A DNA stretch of 5,959 nucleotides from positions 1 through 5,959 of the forward strand of contig JAEWZB010000042.1 in the NCBI GenBank assembly GCA_023395515.1, given 5' to 3'. The notes beneath the pieces were generated by a model. That model had not been told where the DNA came from. It was given only the letters and a program-made list of their open reading frames with translations, and ran no database searches. Shown here piece after piece: positions 1 through 5,558 of the stretch; the first letter of the stretch is position 1, and each line of letters opens with the position of its first letter. Made by a program: the position numbers and the translations under genes. Source of the stretch: Bacillota bacterium. GTDB taxonomy: Bacteria > Bacillota > Syntrophomonadia > Syntrophomonadales > Syntrophomonadaceae.

Positions 1-21
1 TGGCAAGTATCTATTATCTAA

Positions 22-60
22 TACAGCATTTCCTACTATACTGCATTTCTATTAATAGAA
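22..60. repeat. Imperfect direct repeat and perfect 14-bp palindrome upstream of the first gene
   Basis: TACAGCATTTCCTA (22-35) is followed 17 bases later by the similar TACTGCATTTCTA (39-51). The second copy runs into the perfect palindrome TTCTATTAATAGAA (47-60). The region is very AT-rich, so chance is a real possibility. Its place just upstream of a small regulator-like gene makes an operator conceivable, but nothing in the sequence proves it. Confidence 0.25.
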
Positions 61-63
61 CTA

Positions 64-95
64 AATTCCTTAAACAATTAATATTTTTAGGAATT
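64..95 (+). promoter_or_regulatory. Leader inverted repeat before the sigma-like gene
   Basis: AATTCCT (64-70) and AGGAATT (89-95) are perfect 7-bp inverted arms. AAA (72-74) and TTT (86-88) can add three inner pairs. The structure is followed by TATTTTAAAT and ends 12 bases before the AAGGAGG ribosome binding site. It could be a weak terminator of an upstream gene outside the window, or a leader hairpin or operator for the gene at 124. I found no convincing sigma-A promoter in 1-123. Confidence 0.3.
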
Positions 96-123
96 ATTTT
101 AAATCTAAGGAGGCTCATATATA

Positions 124-369
124 ATGACAAAAATTGATATAAAAGCTTTGGTGGAACAAGTTCAAAATTCAGATAATAGTGATCAAGCTCTAATGAATAT
201 AATGAATACCTTTAGTAGATATATTTTAAATAAAAGTATAATTGATGGCAAAATTGATGAAGATTGCATACAAGAACTAAACATTAAATTAATTAATTGC
301 GTGCAAGATTTTAAACATGATGAAGATAAAAATATTTTAGACTATTTAAATGATGATGATATATTTTAA
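124..369 (+). CDS. Small sigma-70 region 2-like (helix-turn-helix type 16-like) protein
   Basis: This 81-residue acidic protein starts at ATG 124. A full AAGGAGG site (107-113) lies 10 bases upstream, slightly far but clearly the best signal. Residues 5-35 look like the first helices of sigma region 2 (ALVEQVQNSDNSDQALMNIM). Residues 47-64 (DCIQELNIKLINCVQDFK) match the region 2.2 pattern D-x-x-Q-E-hydrophobic-x-x-x-L-x-x-x-V-x-x-F, which in sigma factors binds the beta-prime coiled coil of RNA polymerase. The protein then ends in an acidic tail (DYLNDDDIF). It has no region 2.3/2.4 for -10 recognition and no region 4. Such short proteins occur in Clostridia, often next to sigma-like regulators or in Tn916-type elements, but no partner is visible here. 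Family resemblance is fairly clear; function is unknown. A helper or modulator of a sigma factor is an inference. Confidence 0.7.
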   Translation: MTKIDIKALVEQVQNSDNSDQALMNIMNTFSRYILNKSIIDGKIDEDCIQELNIKLINCVQDFKHDEDKNILDYLNDDDIF

Positions 370-515
370 CTAGATACTAATTTTGTATAATTTTGGATAA
401 CCTTCATATTTTGCCAACCCTTTTGCATTTTGGTTAAATTAGAAAAATAACATATACAACTAATTTTTAGAAAGGTTAAAAAACAAAACTGTTAAAGTTC
501 TAAACTATAAGTAGG

Positions 516-547
516 TAATAAAACCTGTCATTTGACAGGTTTTATTA
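516..547. terminator. Bidirectional intrinsic terminator between the sigma-like gene and holA
   Basis: A perfect 14-bp stem pairs 516-529 (TAATAAAACCTGTC) with 534-547 (GACAGGTTTTATTA) around the 4-base loop ATTT. On the + strand it is followed by TTTATGG, with a T-rich right arm. On the - strand the arm likewise ends TTTTATTA. The right arm includes the TAA stop codon of holA (545-547), so the hairpin closes the holA transcript exactly at its end. It can also stop + strand transcripts from the gene at 124, about 150 bases upstream. The intervening 370-515 is AT-rich and shows no gene. Confidence 0.85.
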
Positions 548-1519
548 TTTATGGCAGATCTTTATGATCAAGGACTCCATTAGTATGTTTTTGTCTTGGC
601 TAGTTGTTTTCAGCTTAATATCTGTATCTAAGAGCAAAGCAAAAACATCCCACAGCTTAGGCCAGCTATATTTGCCCACATGATTAAGCATATTCCTTAC
701 TACAAAGGATTTAAGGCCGGTAACCTGCTCAATCTGAGTTCTGGTATATCCTTTGTCCACTGCGGCTTTAACTTTGGCTAAAGACATAAACTGATTATTA
801 ATCATAGCTATAAAATAAGGCGCCGTTTGTCCTTGTTCAATAAGCTGGTGCAAAGCAGCTAAGCCCGCTTTAATATTTTTATTAAAAAGAGCATCAGTTA
901 GCTTAAATATTTTTATTTCCGAGTTAATTTCCAACTCATCCTGTAAATGTCCGGGAGTGATATTAGTAAGCCCGGCTAAGGATAACTTTTCGATTAAATT
1001 AACCAGATAATACATATCTTGACCGCTGCCCGCCATAAGTTTTAAAGCCTCATTATTAGCCTGCAGTCCTTTAGCATTAAGTCTGGTAACCAGCCACTTA
1101 CTTAAGCCCATTTGATCTAAAGCCTGGCATTCTATTACTTTAGCCTTCTCCATAAATAGCTTTACCAGAGGATTACTTTTATTTAATTCTTCCGTGCTGA
1201 CCAGCAAATACTGGTCAGGGTAATCCTCGGTAAAGTAATACTTAAATACCTCCAGTACTTCGTTAATCTTGCCCGATTTGCGGGTAGCCTTTTGCAGCCA
1301 AAAGGGTTGTTTAATAATTATTACTTTGGATAATGAAAATAAAGAGCTATAAGTTAAATTATTTTGCAGTTGGGTAATACTAGTTTCATCATCATCTAAG
1401 AATACTAGCTCCGGTCTTTCTCCGGTCTTTTGCTCTATTTCATTAACTATTTCATTTATCTTCTCATTAATTATATATTTCTCGGCTCCATACAGTAAAA
1501 AGACATTTTTGTCAGACAT
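545..1519 (-). CDS. holA: DNA polymerase III delta subunit (clamp loader)
   Basis: This 324-residue protein has the usual length and layout of the bacterial delta subunit. Delta is the clamp-loader component that opens the beta sliding clamp during chromosome replication. The N terminus carries the family hallmark LLYGAEKYIINEKI (residues 8-21), the degenerate AAA+ first strand without a working Walker A motif. A middle lid-like region (about 140-205) follows. The C-terminal helical collar starts near EINSEIKIFKLTDAL, contains AAVDKGYTRTQIEQVTGL, and ends in LDTDIKLKTTSQDKNILMESLI. The start at 1519 is supported by AAGGGAG (1525-1531), 5 bases upstream. An extended -10 promoter lies just above it, and a terminator overlaps the stop codon, so the gene looks monocistronic. 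In many Firmicutes holA lies near comEC and rpsT; neither is seen here. Confidence in function is high. Confidence 0.95.
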   Translation of the reverse strand: MSDKNVFLLYGAEKYIINEKINEIVNEIEQKTGERPELVFLDDDETSITQLQNNLTYSSLFSLSKVIIIKQPFWLQKATRKSGKINEVLEVFKYYFTEDYPDQYLLVSTEELNKSNPLVKLFMEKAKVIECQALDQMGLSKWLVTRLNAKGLQANNEALKLMAGSGQDMYYLVNLIEKLSLAGLTNITPGHLQDELEINSEIKIFKLTDALFNKNIKAGLAALHQLIEQGQTAPYFIAMINNQFMSLAKVKAAVDKGYTRTQIEQVTGLKSFVVRNMLNHVGKYSWPKLWDVFALLLDTDIKLKTTSQDKNILMESLIIKICHK

Positions 1520-1538
1520 AAAAACTCCCTTAGTTTTT
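1520..1538 (-). promoter_or_regulatory. holA ribosome binding site in a small hairpin loop
   Basis: AAAAACT (1520-1526) and AGTTTTT (1532-1538) are perfect inverted arms around the middle of the holA Shine-Dalgarno sequence AAGGGAG (1525-1531, - strand). The arms are almost all A-T, so the hairpin would be weak. It may only present the ribosome site in a loop, or may be chance. The ribosome site itself is secure. Confidence 0.45.
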
Positions 1539-1545
1539 GTATTTA

Positions 1546-1554
1546 ATTATAGCA
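1546..1554 (-). promoter_or_regulatory. Extended -10 promoter of holA
   Basis: Read on the - strand this is TGCTATAAT, a perfect extended -10 element with consensus TATAAT at 1546-1551. Transcription would start near 1539, leaving a leader of about 20 bases that contains the ribosome site. No good TTGACA-like -35 lies at normal spacing, which is typical of extended -10 promoters. Confidence 0.65.
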
Positions 1555-1558
1555 ATAG

Positions 1559-1604
1559 TAGCATAAGAATTATATTCCACCACAAAATATTTACAGTTAT
1601 GCTA
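1559..1604. repeat. 8-bp inverted repeat in the divergent promoter region
   Basis: TAGCATAA (1559-1566) and TTATGCTA (1597-1604) are perfect inverted arms 30 bases apart. The right arm overlaps the extended -10 of the flavoprotein promoter. The left arm lies 5 bases upstream of the holA extended -10. The arms could be paired binding sites for a regulator of the divergent genes, or a by-product of two similar AT-rich promoters. Confidence 0.4.
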
Positions 1605-1608
1605 TAAT
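1600..1608 (+). promoter_or_regulatory. Extended -10 promoter of the flavoprotein gene
   Basis: TGCTATAAT is a perfect extended -10 element, the mirror image of the holA element at 1546-1554. The -35 position (about 1580-1585, CCACAA) is far from consensus. Predicted transcription start is near 1615, giving a leader of roughly 55-60 bases that contains the inverted repeat at 1633-1649 and the ribosome site at 1657. Confidence 0.65.
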
Positions 1609-1632
1609 TTTAGCGCAGTATCTTACTTAATT

Positions 1633-1649
1633 TTGGCTAAAATAGCCAA
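1633..1649 (+). promoter_or_regulatory. Perfect inverted repeat in the flavoprotein mRNA leader
   Basis: TTGGCTA-AAA-TAGCCAA is a perfect 7-bp inverted repeat with a 3-base centre. It lies just downstream of the predicted transcription start and 7 bases before the AGGAGG ribosome site. As DNA it is a plausible operator half-site pair. As RNA it could form a small hairpin, though a 3-base loop is tight. No regulator gene in the window can be tied to it. Confidence 0.4.
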
Positions 1650-1656
1650 CTGGTTT

Positions 1657-1674
1657 AGGAGGGGGAACTATTTG
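1657..1674 (+). promoter_or_regulatory. Ribosome binding site that sets a TTG start
   Basis: AGGAGGGGG (1657-1665) is followed after 6 bases by TTG at 1672-1674. This is ideal spacing, and the resulting N terminus (MDTNYDVIIVGAGPAG) begins right at the first Rossmann strand. An in-frame TTG at 1633 would add 13 residues but has no ribosome site and would place AGGAGG inside the coding region, so I reject it as the start. Confidence 0.8.
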
Positions 1675-3042
1675 GATACTAATTACGATGTAATAATTGT
1701 AGGTGCAGGCCCGGCGGGAATATTTGCAGCTATGGAGTTATCTAATCAGGGTAACCTGAAAATCCTATTGCTGGAAAAAGGCCGTAAGGTAGAAAATCGC
1801 AAATGTCCCATTGGAGAAGAAGCTGAAAGCTGCATTAACTGTAAGCCTTGCTCCATTATGAGCGGATGGGGTGGTGCCGGAGCCTTTTCTGATGGAAAAC
1901 TCACCTTAACTACTGAGTTTGGTGGGTGGCTTGATCAATATATTGGTAAAGAACAATTGCAAAAATTAATCGATTATGTGGATGGGGTCTATGTAGAAAA
2001 CGGTGCTCCTGACCGGGTTTTCGGACAGGATAATGAAATAGTAAAAGACTTGCAATTACAAGCAGCCCGGGCCGGTGTAAAGCTGGTACCAGCCCAAATC
2101 AGACATATGGGAACGGAAAATACTTTAATGGTATTAAGCAATATGTATAATAAGGTAGCCGAAAATGTTACCGTAATAACCCAATGCATAGTTAAAGAAA
2201 TACTAGTGGAAAATAATGCGGTTAAAGGCATAGTAACTAATAAAGATACCTTCTATGCTCCCCGGGTAATACTGGCTCCAGGCCGGGACGGAGCCCAGTG
2301 GTTTTCAGAACAAGCCGGAAATCTGGGTATTGAGCTTAAAAATAACCAGGTCGATATTGGAGTTAGAGTAGAATTACCGGCGGTGGCTATGCAAGAATTT
2401 ACAGATAATGTATGGGAACCTAAAATCATATATAACACTAAGAAATTTGATGATCTAGTACGTACATTTTGTGTAAATCCTAATGGACACGTAGTAATGG
2501 AAAATACTAACGGCATTATTACAGTAAATGGACATTCTTTCGCTAATTCCAAGAGTAAAAATACTAATTTCGCCTTACTGTTAAGCCAAGAATTTACGGA
2601 GCCCTTTGATAAACCTATAGTTTATGGCCGATGTATTGCCAGTCTGGCCAACATGCTAAGCGGCAGTATCATAGTTCAGCGTTATGGGGATTTAAAGCGG
2701 GGCCGACGTTCTACTCCCGCCAGAATAGCCCGGGGCTTAGTCGAGCCTACTCTTAAAGGCGCAGTACCTGGGGACTTATCCTTAGTGCTGCCCCACCGTT
2801 ATATGGTGGGAATAAAAGAGTGTCTGGAAGCATTAGATAAAGCCATGCCTGGAATTGCTTCTGACCACACCCTTTTATACGGGATTGAAGCTAAATTCTA
2901 TTCGGCCCGGCCTAAACTTAACGAAAACCTCAAAACTGATATTGACGGTTTGTGGGCTATAGGGGATGGGGCCGGAGTAACTAGAGGACTGATTCAAGCC
3001 AGCGTTTCAGGGGTAATTGCGGCTAGAAATATTTTAATGTAG
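1672..3042 (+). CDS. FAD-dependent dehydrogenase/oxidoreductase (COG2509-like)
   Basis: This 456-residue predicted cytoplasmic flavoprotein has no signal peptide or membrane segment. Residues 7-16 form the dinucleotide-binding strand and loop VIIVGAGPAG (GxGxxG), and Glu35 ends strand 2 (LLLEKG) as the likely ribose ligand. Residues 45-60 hold four cysteines (C45, C54, C57, C60), followed by GWGGAGAFSDGKL (65-77). This arrangement is characteristic of the poorly characterised FAD-dependent dehydrogenases of COG2509. The C terminus has GLWAIGDGAG (426-435), the second FAD contact, then GLIQASVSGVIAARNI. The length fits the family. The substrate is not known for this group as far as I can recall. 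The cysteines could bind metal or form disulfides, but that is inference. Expression probably starts at the extended -10 at 1600-1608, from a TTG codon. Confidence 0.85.
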   Translation: MDTNYDVIIVGAGPAGIFAAMELSNQGNLKILLLEKGRKVENRKCPIGEEAESCINCKPCSIMSGWGGAGAFSDGKLTLTTEFGGWLDQYIGKEQLQKLIDYVDGVYVENGAPDRVFGQDNEIVKDLQLQAARAGVKLVPAQIRHMGTENTLMVLSNMYNKVAENVTVITQCIVKEILVENNAVKGIVTNKDTFYAPRVILAPGRDGAQWFSEQAGNLGIELKNNQVDIGVRVELPAVAMQEFTDNVWEPKIIYNTKKFDDLVRTFCVNPNGHVVMENTNGIITVNGHSFANSKSKNTNFALLLSQEFTEPFDKPIVYGRCIASLANMLSGSIIVQRYGDLKRGRRSTPARIARGLVEPTLKGAVPGDLSLVLPHRYMVGIKECLEALDKAMPGIASDHTLLYGIEAKFYSARPKLNENLKTDIDGLWAIGDGAGVTRGLIQASVSGVIAARNILM

Positions 3043-3087
3043 GGAGCGGTTCTTCCCCACACTCCTATTACTTTCTGTAACCTTGCA

Positions 3088-3117
3088 GGGGCGGTCTTAA
3101 GTACCGCTCCTTCTTTT
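3088..3117 (+). terminator. Intrinsic terminator after the flavoprotein gene, possibly switchable
   Basis: GGGGCGGT (3088-3095) pairs over 8 positions with ACCGCTCC (3103-3110), including one G-U pair, around the loop CTTAAGT. The tail is TTCTTTT. This is a good intrinsic terminator. It ends only about 7 bases before the AAGGAG (3124-3129) of the next gene, so the methyltransferase gene would depend on read-through unless it has a promoter I cannot see. GGAGCGGT at 3043-3050, right after the stop codon, matches the same right arm perfectly and could compete with the terminator stem. Confidence 0.65.
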
Positions 3118-3137
3118 ACCAATAAGGAGTTTTAATT

Positions 3138-4013
3138 ATGTCCATAATTGAGAATAGCAATATATTTAAGTGTCCGGTTTGCGGCAGTGCCATGCATATT
3201 TTTAACCAGAAAAGTTTAATATGTGCCCATACCCATTGTTTTGATTTGGCTAAGACCGGATATATTAATTTATTGTTACAAAGCAGCCCCCCTGAATATG
3301 ATAAAGTTTTGTTAAAATCCAGGCAGATAATATGTAATAGTGGTTTCTTTGCCCCGCTGGTACAGCAAATAAGTGCGATGATTGTAAAAGAGATGAGTCA
3401 AACTAGCTCCAGTATGATTAGAATTTTAGATGCCGGCTGTGGAGAAGGGTCACATTTAGCCCAAGTCATTAGTCAATTGACCTATGATTTTCCCGGACGC
3501 TTTCAAGGCATAGGTATGGATATTTCCAAAGCCGGCATACAAATGGCGGCTAAGCAATATCCCTCCAGCATCTGGTGTGTGGGAGATTTAGCTCAGGCCC
3601 CTTTAAGGGATAAGGAATTTGAGGTGATACTTAACATTCTATCTCCCGCTAATTACTCTGAATTCAACCGCATTATGGCTGCTGACGGTCTACTTATTAA
3701 AGTGGTTCCAGAAAGTGATTATCTGCAAGAATTAAGAGCTCTCTTCTTTGATAAAACTGCTAGAGAAACTTATTCTAATGAAAATGTCATAGAGCTTTTC
3801 CATAAAAACTATAAGCTTATAACTCAGAAACGCATAACCTACCAAGTAAAACTAGCAAAGGCGAATCTGGAGCATCTAATCAAAATGACACCTTTATCAT
3901 GGCGTGCCTCTGACGAAAAAATTGCCCAAGCTTTGGATAGGGGCATCGATAAAATAACCGTGGATTTATCTATTCTGGGCGGGAAAAATCCTCATGTTGT
4001 AGATCCCGCCTGA
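3138..4013 (+). CDS. rlmA: 23S rRNA (guanine-N1) methyltransferase, RlmA-type
   Basis: This 291-residue SAM-dependent methyltransferase matches the RlmA/TlrB architecture. An N-terminal zinc ribbon has C12, C15, C29 and H33 in the family spacing, followed by FDLAKTGYINLL (35-46; E. coli FDMAKEGYVNLL). The Rossmann core has LDAGCGEG (97-104) as the SAM glycine loop and D128 at the end of strand 2 (GMDISKAGI). Near the C terminus, KMTPLSWRA (249-257) corresponds to QMTPFAWRA of E. coli RlmA. Family members methylate N1 of G745 (Gram-negative type) or G748 (Gram-positive type, TlrB) in hairpin 35 of 23S rRNA, at the macrolide-binding tunnel. The host type favours G748, but I cannot prove this from sequence. 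It is about 20 residues longer than the E. coli enzyme. The ATG at 3138 has AAGGAG 8 bases upstream. Confidence 0.9.
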   Translation: MSIIENSNIFKCPVCGSAMHIFNQKSLICAHTHCFDLAKTGYINLLLQSSPPEYDKVLLKSRQIICNSGFFAPLVQQISAMIVKEMSQTSSSMIRILDAGCGEGSHLAQVISQLTYDFPGRFQGIGMDISKAGIQMAAKQYPSSIWCVGDLAQAPLRDKEFEVILNILSPANYSEFNRIMAADGLLIKVVPESDYLQELRALFFDKTARETYSNENVIELFHKNYKLITQKRITYQVKLAKANLEHLIKMTPLSWRASDEKIAQALDRGIDKITVDLSILGGKNPHVVDPA

Positions 4014-4055
4014 TTTCAAGGGGTAAAGCAGGAGTTTATTAAACACAGAACTGCA

Positions 4056-4094
4056 CTAATCTTGCCTAAGATGATTAGCACAATATTTTTATTT
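4056..4094 (+). terminator. Probable terminator after the rRNA methyltransferase gene
   Basis: CTAATC (4056-4061) pairs with GATTAG (4073-4078). An alternative register is ATCTT/AAGAT around GCCT. The hairpin is followed by ATATTTTTATTT. The stem is modest and AT-rich, but it lies 43 bases after the stop codon and has a good T tract. Confidence 0.5.
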
Positions 4095-4111
4095 AGTTAA
4101 TTAAAAAGATA

Positions 4112-4150
4112 ATGGGGTTACTCATAGTGAGATACCCTATTTTTTATTTT
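4112..4150 (+). terminator. Second terminator-like hairpin upstream of the cyclopropane synthase gene
   Basis: ATGGGGT (4112-4118) pairs with ACCCTAT (4134-4140), and CTCA (4121-4124) with TGAG (4128-4131). A 2x2 internal loop separates the two stems, and the loop is TAG. The T-rich tail TTTTTATTTT follows at once. It is stronger than the hairpin at 4056 and may be its back-up. If the synthase transcript begins upstream of it, it could instead be a leader attenuator. An in-frame ATG at 4112 lies in the left arm, which argues that it is not a start codon. Confidence 0.6.
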
Positions 4151-4252
4151 GGGGATAAAAATATCCAAGACGGAGCAGAATTTTCATATGATCTATTATA
4201 TGTTTGCAATTTTAGCTCTCTTTCAACATTACAATTAACGAAGGAGGAAATG
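4151..4252 (+). promoter_or_regulatory. Leader of the cyclopropane synthase gene, with inverted repeat and ribosome site
   Basis: This 102-base AT-rich stretch must hold the promoter if the hairpins upstream act as terminators. TATTAT at 4194-4199 is the best -10-like hexamer, but I see no matching -35. GGATA (4153-4157) and TATCC (4162-4166) form a small inverted repeat. AAGGAGG (4241-4247) lies 2 bases before ATG 4250 and 5 bases before ATG 4253. The second spacing is far better and sets the start at 4253. Confidence 0.4.
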
Positions 4253-5470
4253 ATGATATCTGTAAGTGAAAAGAAACAATTGCACTTTACCGGGGTCGAC
4301 AAGCTGTTTTATAAGAACATGCTCAAAGACCTGTTCCTTGATACTTGTACGGTAAAATTCTGGGATGGCGAAGAAGTGGTTTACGGGAGCGGGGCCAGTC
4401 AATTTAAGTTAATATTTAATGAACCGATTCCCAAAGCCGATGTTATTGCTGACCCGGCCTTGGCTTTAGGGGAAGCCTATATGTATAAGACGGTGGAAGT
4501 TGAAGGAGATATACAAAAGATTATGGAGTCCCTGTTCCGTAATTTTGATAATTTCATCAGCATCAACAATTTAGGTACCAGTTTCATTAAAACCCTTTCT
4601 AATAACGTGCGCAAAAGCAAGAAAAATGTAGAACATCATTATGACATTGGCAATGATTTTTATAAATTATGGCTGGATGATACAATGACCTATTCATGCG
4701 GATACTTCGCATCTGATGATGACACATTAGCCCAGGCGCAAAAAAACAAAGTTGCACATATTCTTAAAAAACTTAATCTTAAAGCCGGACAAACCTTACT
4801 TGATATAGGCTGCGGATGGGGAGAACTTATTATAGCGGCCGCCCAAAATTACCGGGTTAAAGCAACTGGGATTACTCTGAGTGCAGAACAATTTACCGCC
4901 ATTGAAAAGAGAATAAAAAAAGAAAGATTGGAAAATTTAGTGGAGGTGCAGCTAGTCGATTATCGAGAGTTAAAGAACAGAACTTTTGACAGCATAGTAA
5001 GTGTAGGTATGATTGAACATGTGGGCAAAGACCATCTCCCTGAATATTTCTCGGTTATTAATAGATTATTAAACGCACGCGGATTATCTTTGCTGCATGG
5101 CATCACCGGCAAACGTAAAAATAAGGGCGGAACCAATTCATGGATTAATAAATATATTTTTCCGGGCGGTTACATTCCTAATATAAATGAATTGATTAAC
5201 TATATGATAGGCGAAAGTTTCTACTTGTTAGATGCGGAAAGTCTGCGCCGCCATTACGGCCGAACTTTGGAAAACTGGGCCGGAAATTTCGAACAGGCCT
5301 TGCCTGAGATTCAAAAGAGCAAAGATGAAGTTTTTATTAGAATGTGGAGATTGTATCTTAATACCTGTGCTGCCGCTTTTAATTGCGGTAATCTGGATGT
5401 TCATCAATTGCTTTTTTCCAAGAATTTGAGTAACGATGTTCCCTGGTGCAGGAACTATATGTATCAATAA
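4253..5470 (+). CDS. cfa: Cyclopropane-fatty-acyl-phospholipid synthase
   Basis: This 405-residue enzyme adds a methylene group from SAM across cis double bonds of membrane phospholipid acyl chains, a change linked to stationary phase and acid or solvent stress. The N-terminal domain (about 17-110) is the small lipid-binding part. HHYDIGNDFY (128-137) and MTYSCGYF (145-152) follow, with C149 matching E. coli Cys139. LDIGCGWG (183-190) binds SAM. E255 in MIEHVG and H282 in LHGITG match the E. coli bicarbonate-binding residues Glu239 and His266. WINKYIFPGGYIP (297-309) and HYGRTLENW (334-342, Y335) are also conserved. All recognised active-site residues are present. The frame stays open upstream to ATG 4112, but that extension lies in a terminator stem and is not family-like. 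The gene looks monocistronic and is convergent with the SLH gene. Confidence 0.93.
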   Translation: MISVSEKKQLHFTGVDKLFYKNMLKDLFLDTCTVKFWDGEEVVYGSGASQFKLIFNEPIPKADVIADPALALGEAYMYKTVEVEGDIQKIMESLFRNFDNFISINNLGTSFIKTLSNNVRKSKKNVEHHYDIGNDFYKLWLDDTMTYSCGYFASDDDTLAQAQKNKVAHILKKLNLKAGQTLLDIGCGWGELIIAAAQNYRVKATGITLSAEQFTAIEKRIKKERLENLVEVQLVDYRELKNRTFDSIVSVGMIEHVGKDHLPEYFSVINRLLNARGLSLLHGITGKRKNKGGTNSWINKYIFPGGYIPNINELINYMIGESFYLLDAESLRRHYGRTLENWAGNFEQALPEIQKSKDEVFIRMWRLYLNTCAAAFNCGNLDVHQLLFSKNLSNDVPWCRNYMYQ

Positions 5471-5508
5471 TAGCTGACAATATTAACTTTTCCTCTTTAA
5501 TCCAGTTA

Positions 5509-5538
5509 GGGGAGGGTTGAATTCATTCTCCCCTCCCC
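5509..5538. terminator. G/C-rich hairpin downstream of the cyclopropane synthase gene
   Basis: GGGGAGGG (5509-5516) pairs perfectly with CCCTCCCC (5531-5538) around a 14-base loop that contains GAATTC. A second register pairs GGGGAG (5509-5514) with CTCCCC (5528-5533). It lies 38 bases after the cfa stop codon but lacks an immediate T tract, with TTATCTTTT only from 5552. It may be an imperfect terminator or an mRNA 3'-end stabiliser. Confidence 0.4.
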
Positions 5539-5558
5539 TCCATAATTCAGGTTATCTT

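Noticed and set aside
370..515. Possible continuation of the sigma-like protein by frameshift (missing regions 2.3/2.4)
   Set aside because: The 146 bases after the stop codon are AT-rich with frequent stops in all frames and show no sigma-like aromatic motif, so truncation by a recent frameshift is not supported.
1989..2552. Two - strand open frames (1989-2231 and 2253-2552) opposite the flavoprotein gene
   Set aside because: They lie wholly inside the well-supported flavoprotein gene, have no ribosome sites and show no family-like motifs.
4112..4252. N-terminal extension of the cyclopropane synthase from ATG 4112
   Set aside because: The ATG is in a terminator stem without a ribosome site, and the 47 added residues have no resemblance to the family. 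AAGGAGG at 4241 fits ATG 4253.
5228..5467. Overlapping open frames on both strands within the end of the cyclopropane synthase gene
   Set aside because: The synthase frame carries conserved C-terminal motifs across the same bases, so these are shadows.
3138..5470. Two adjacent SAM-dependent methyltransferases as a linked modification system
   Set aside because: One is a clear rRNA methyltransferase and the other a clear lipid cyclopropane synthase. Two terminator-like hairpins separate them, so a joint system is not supported.
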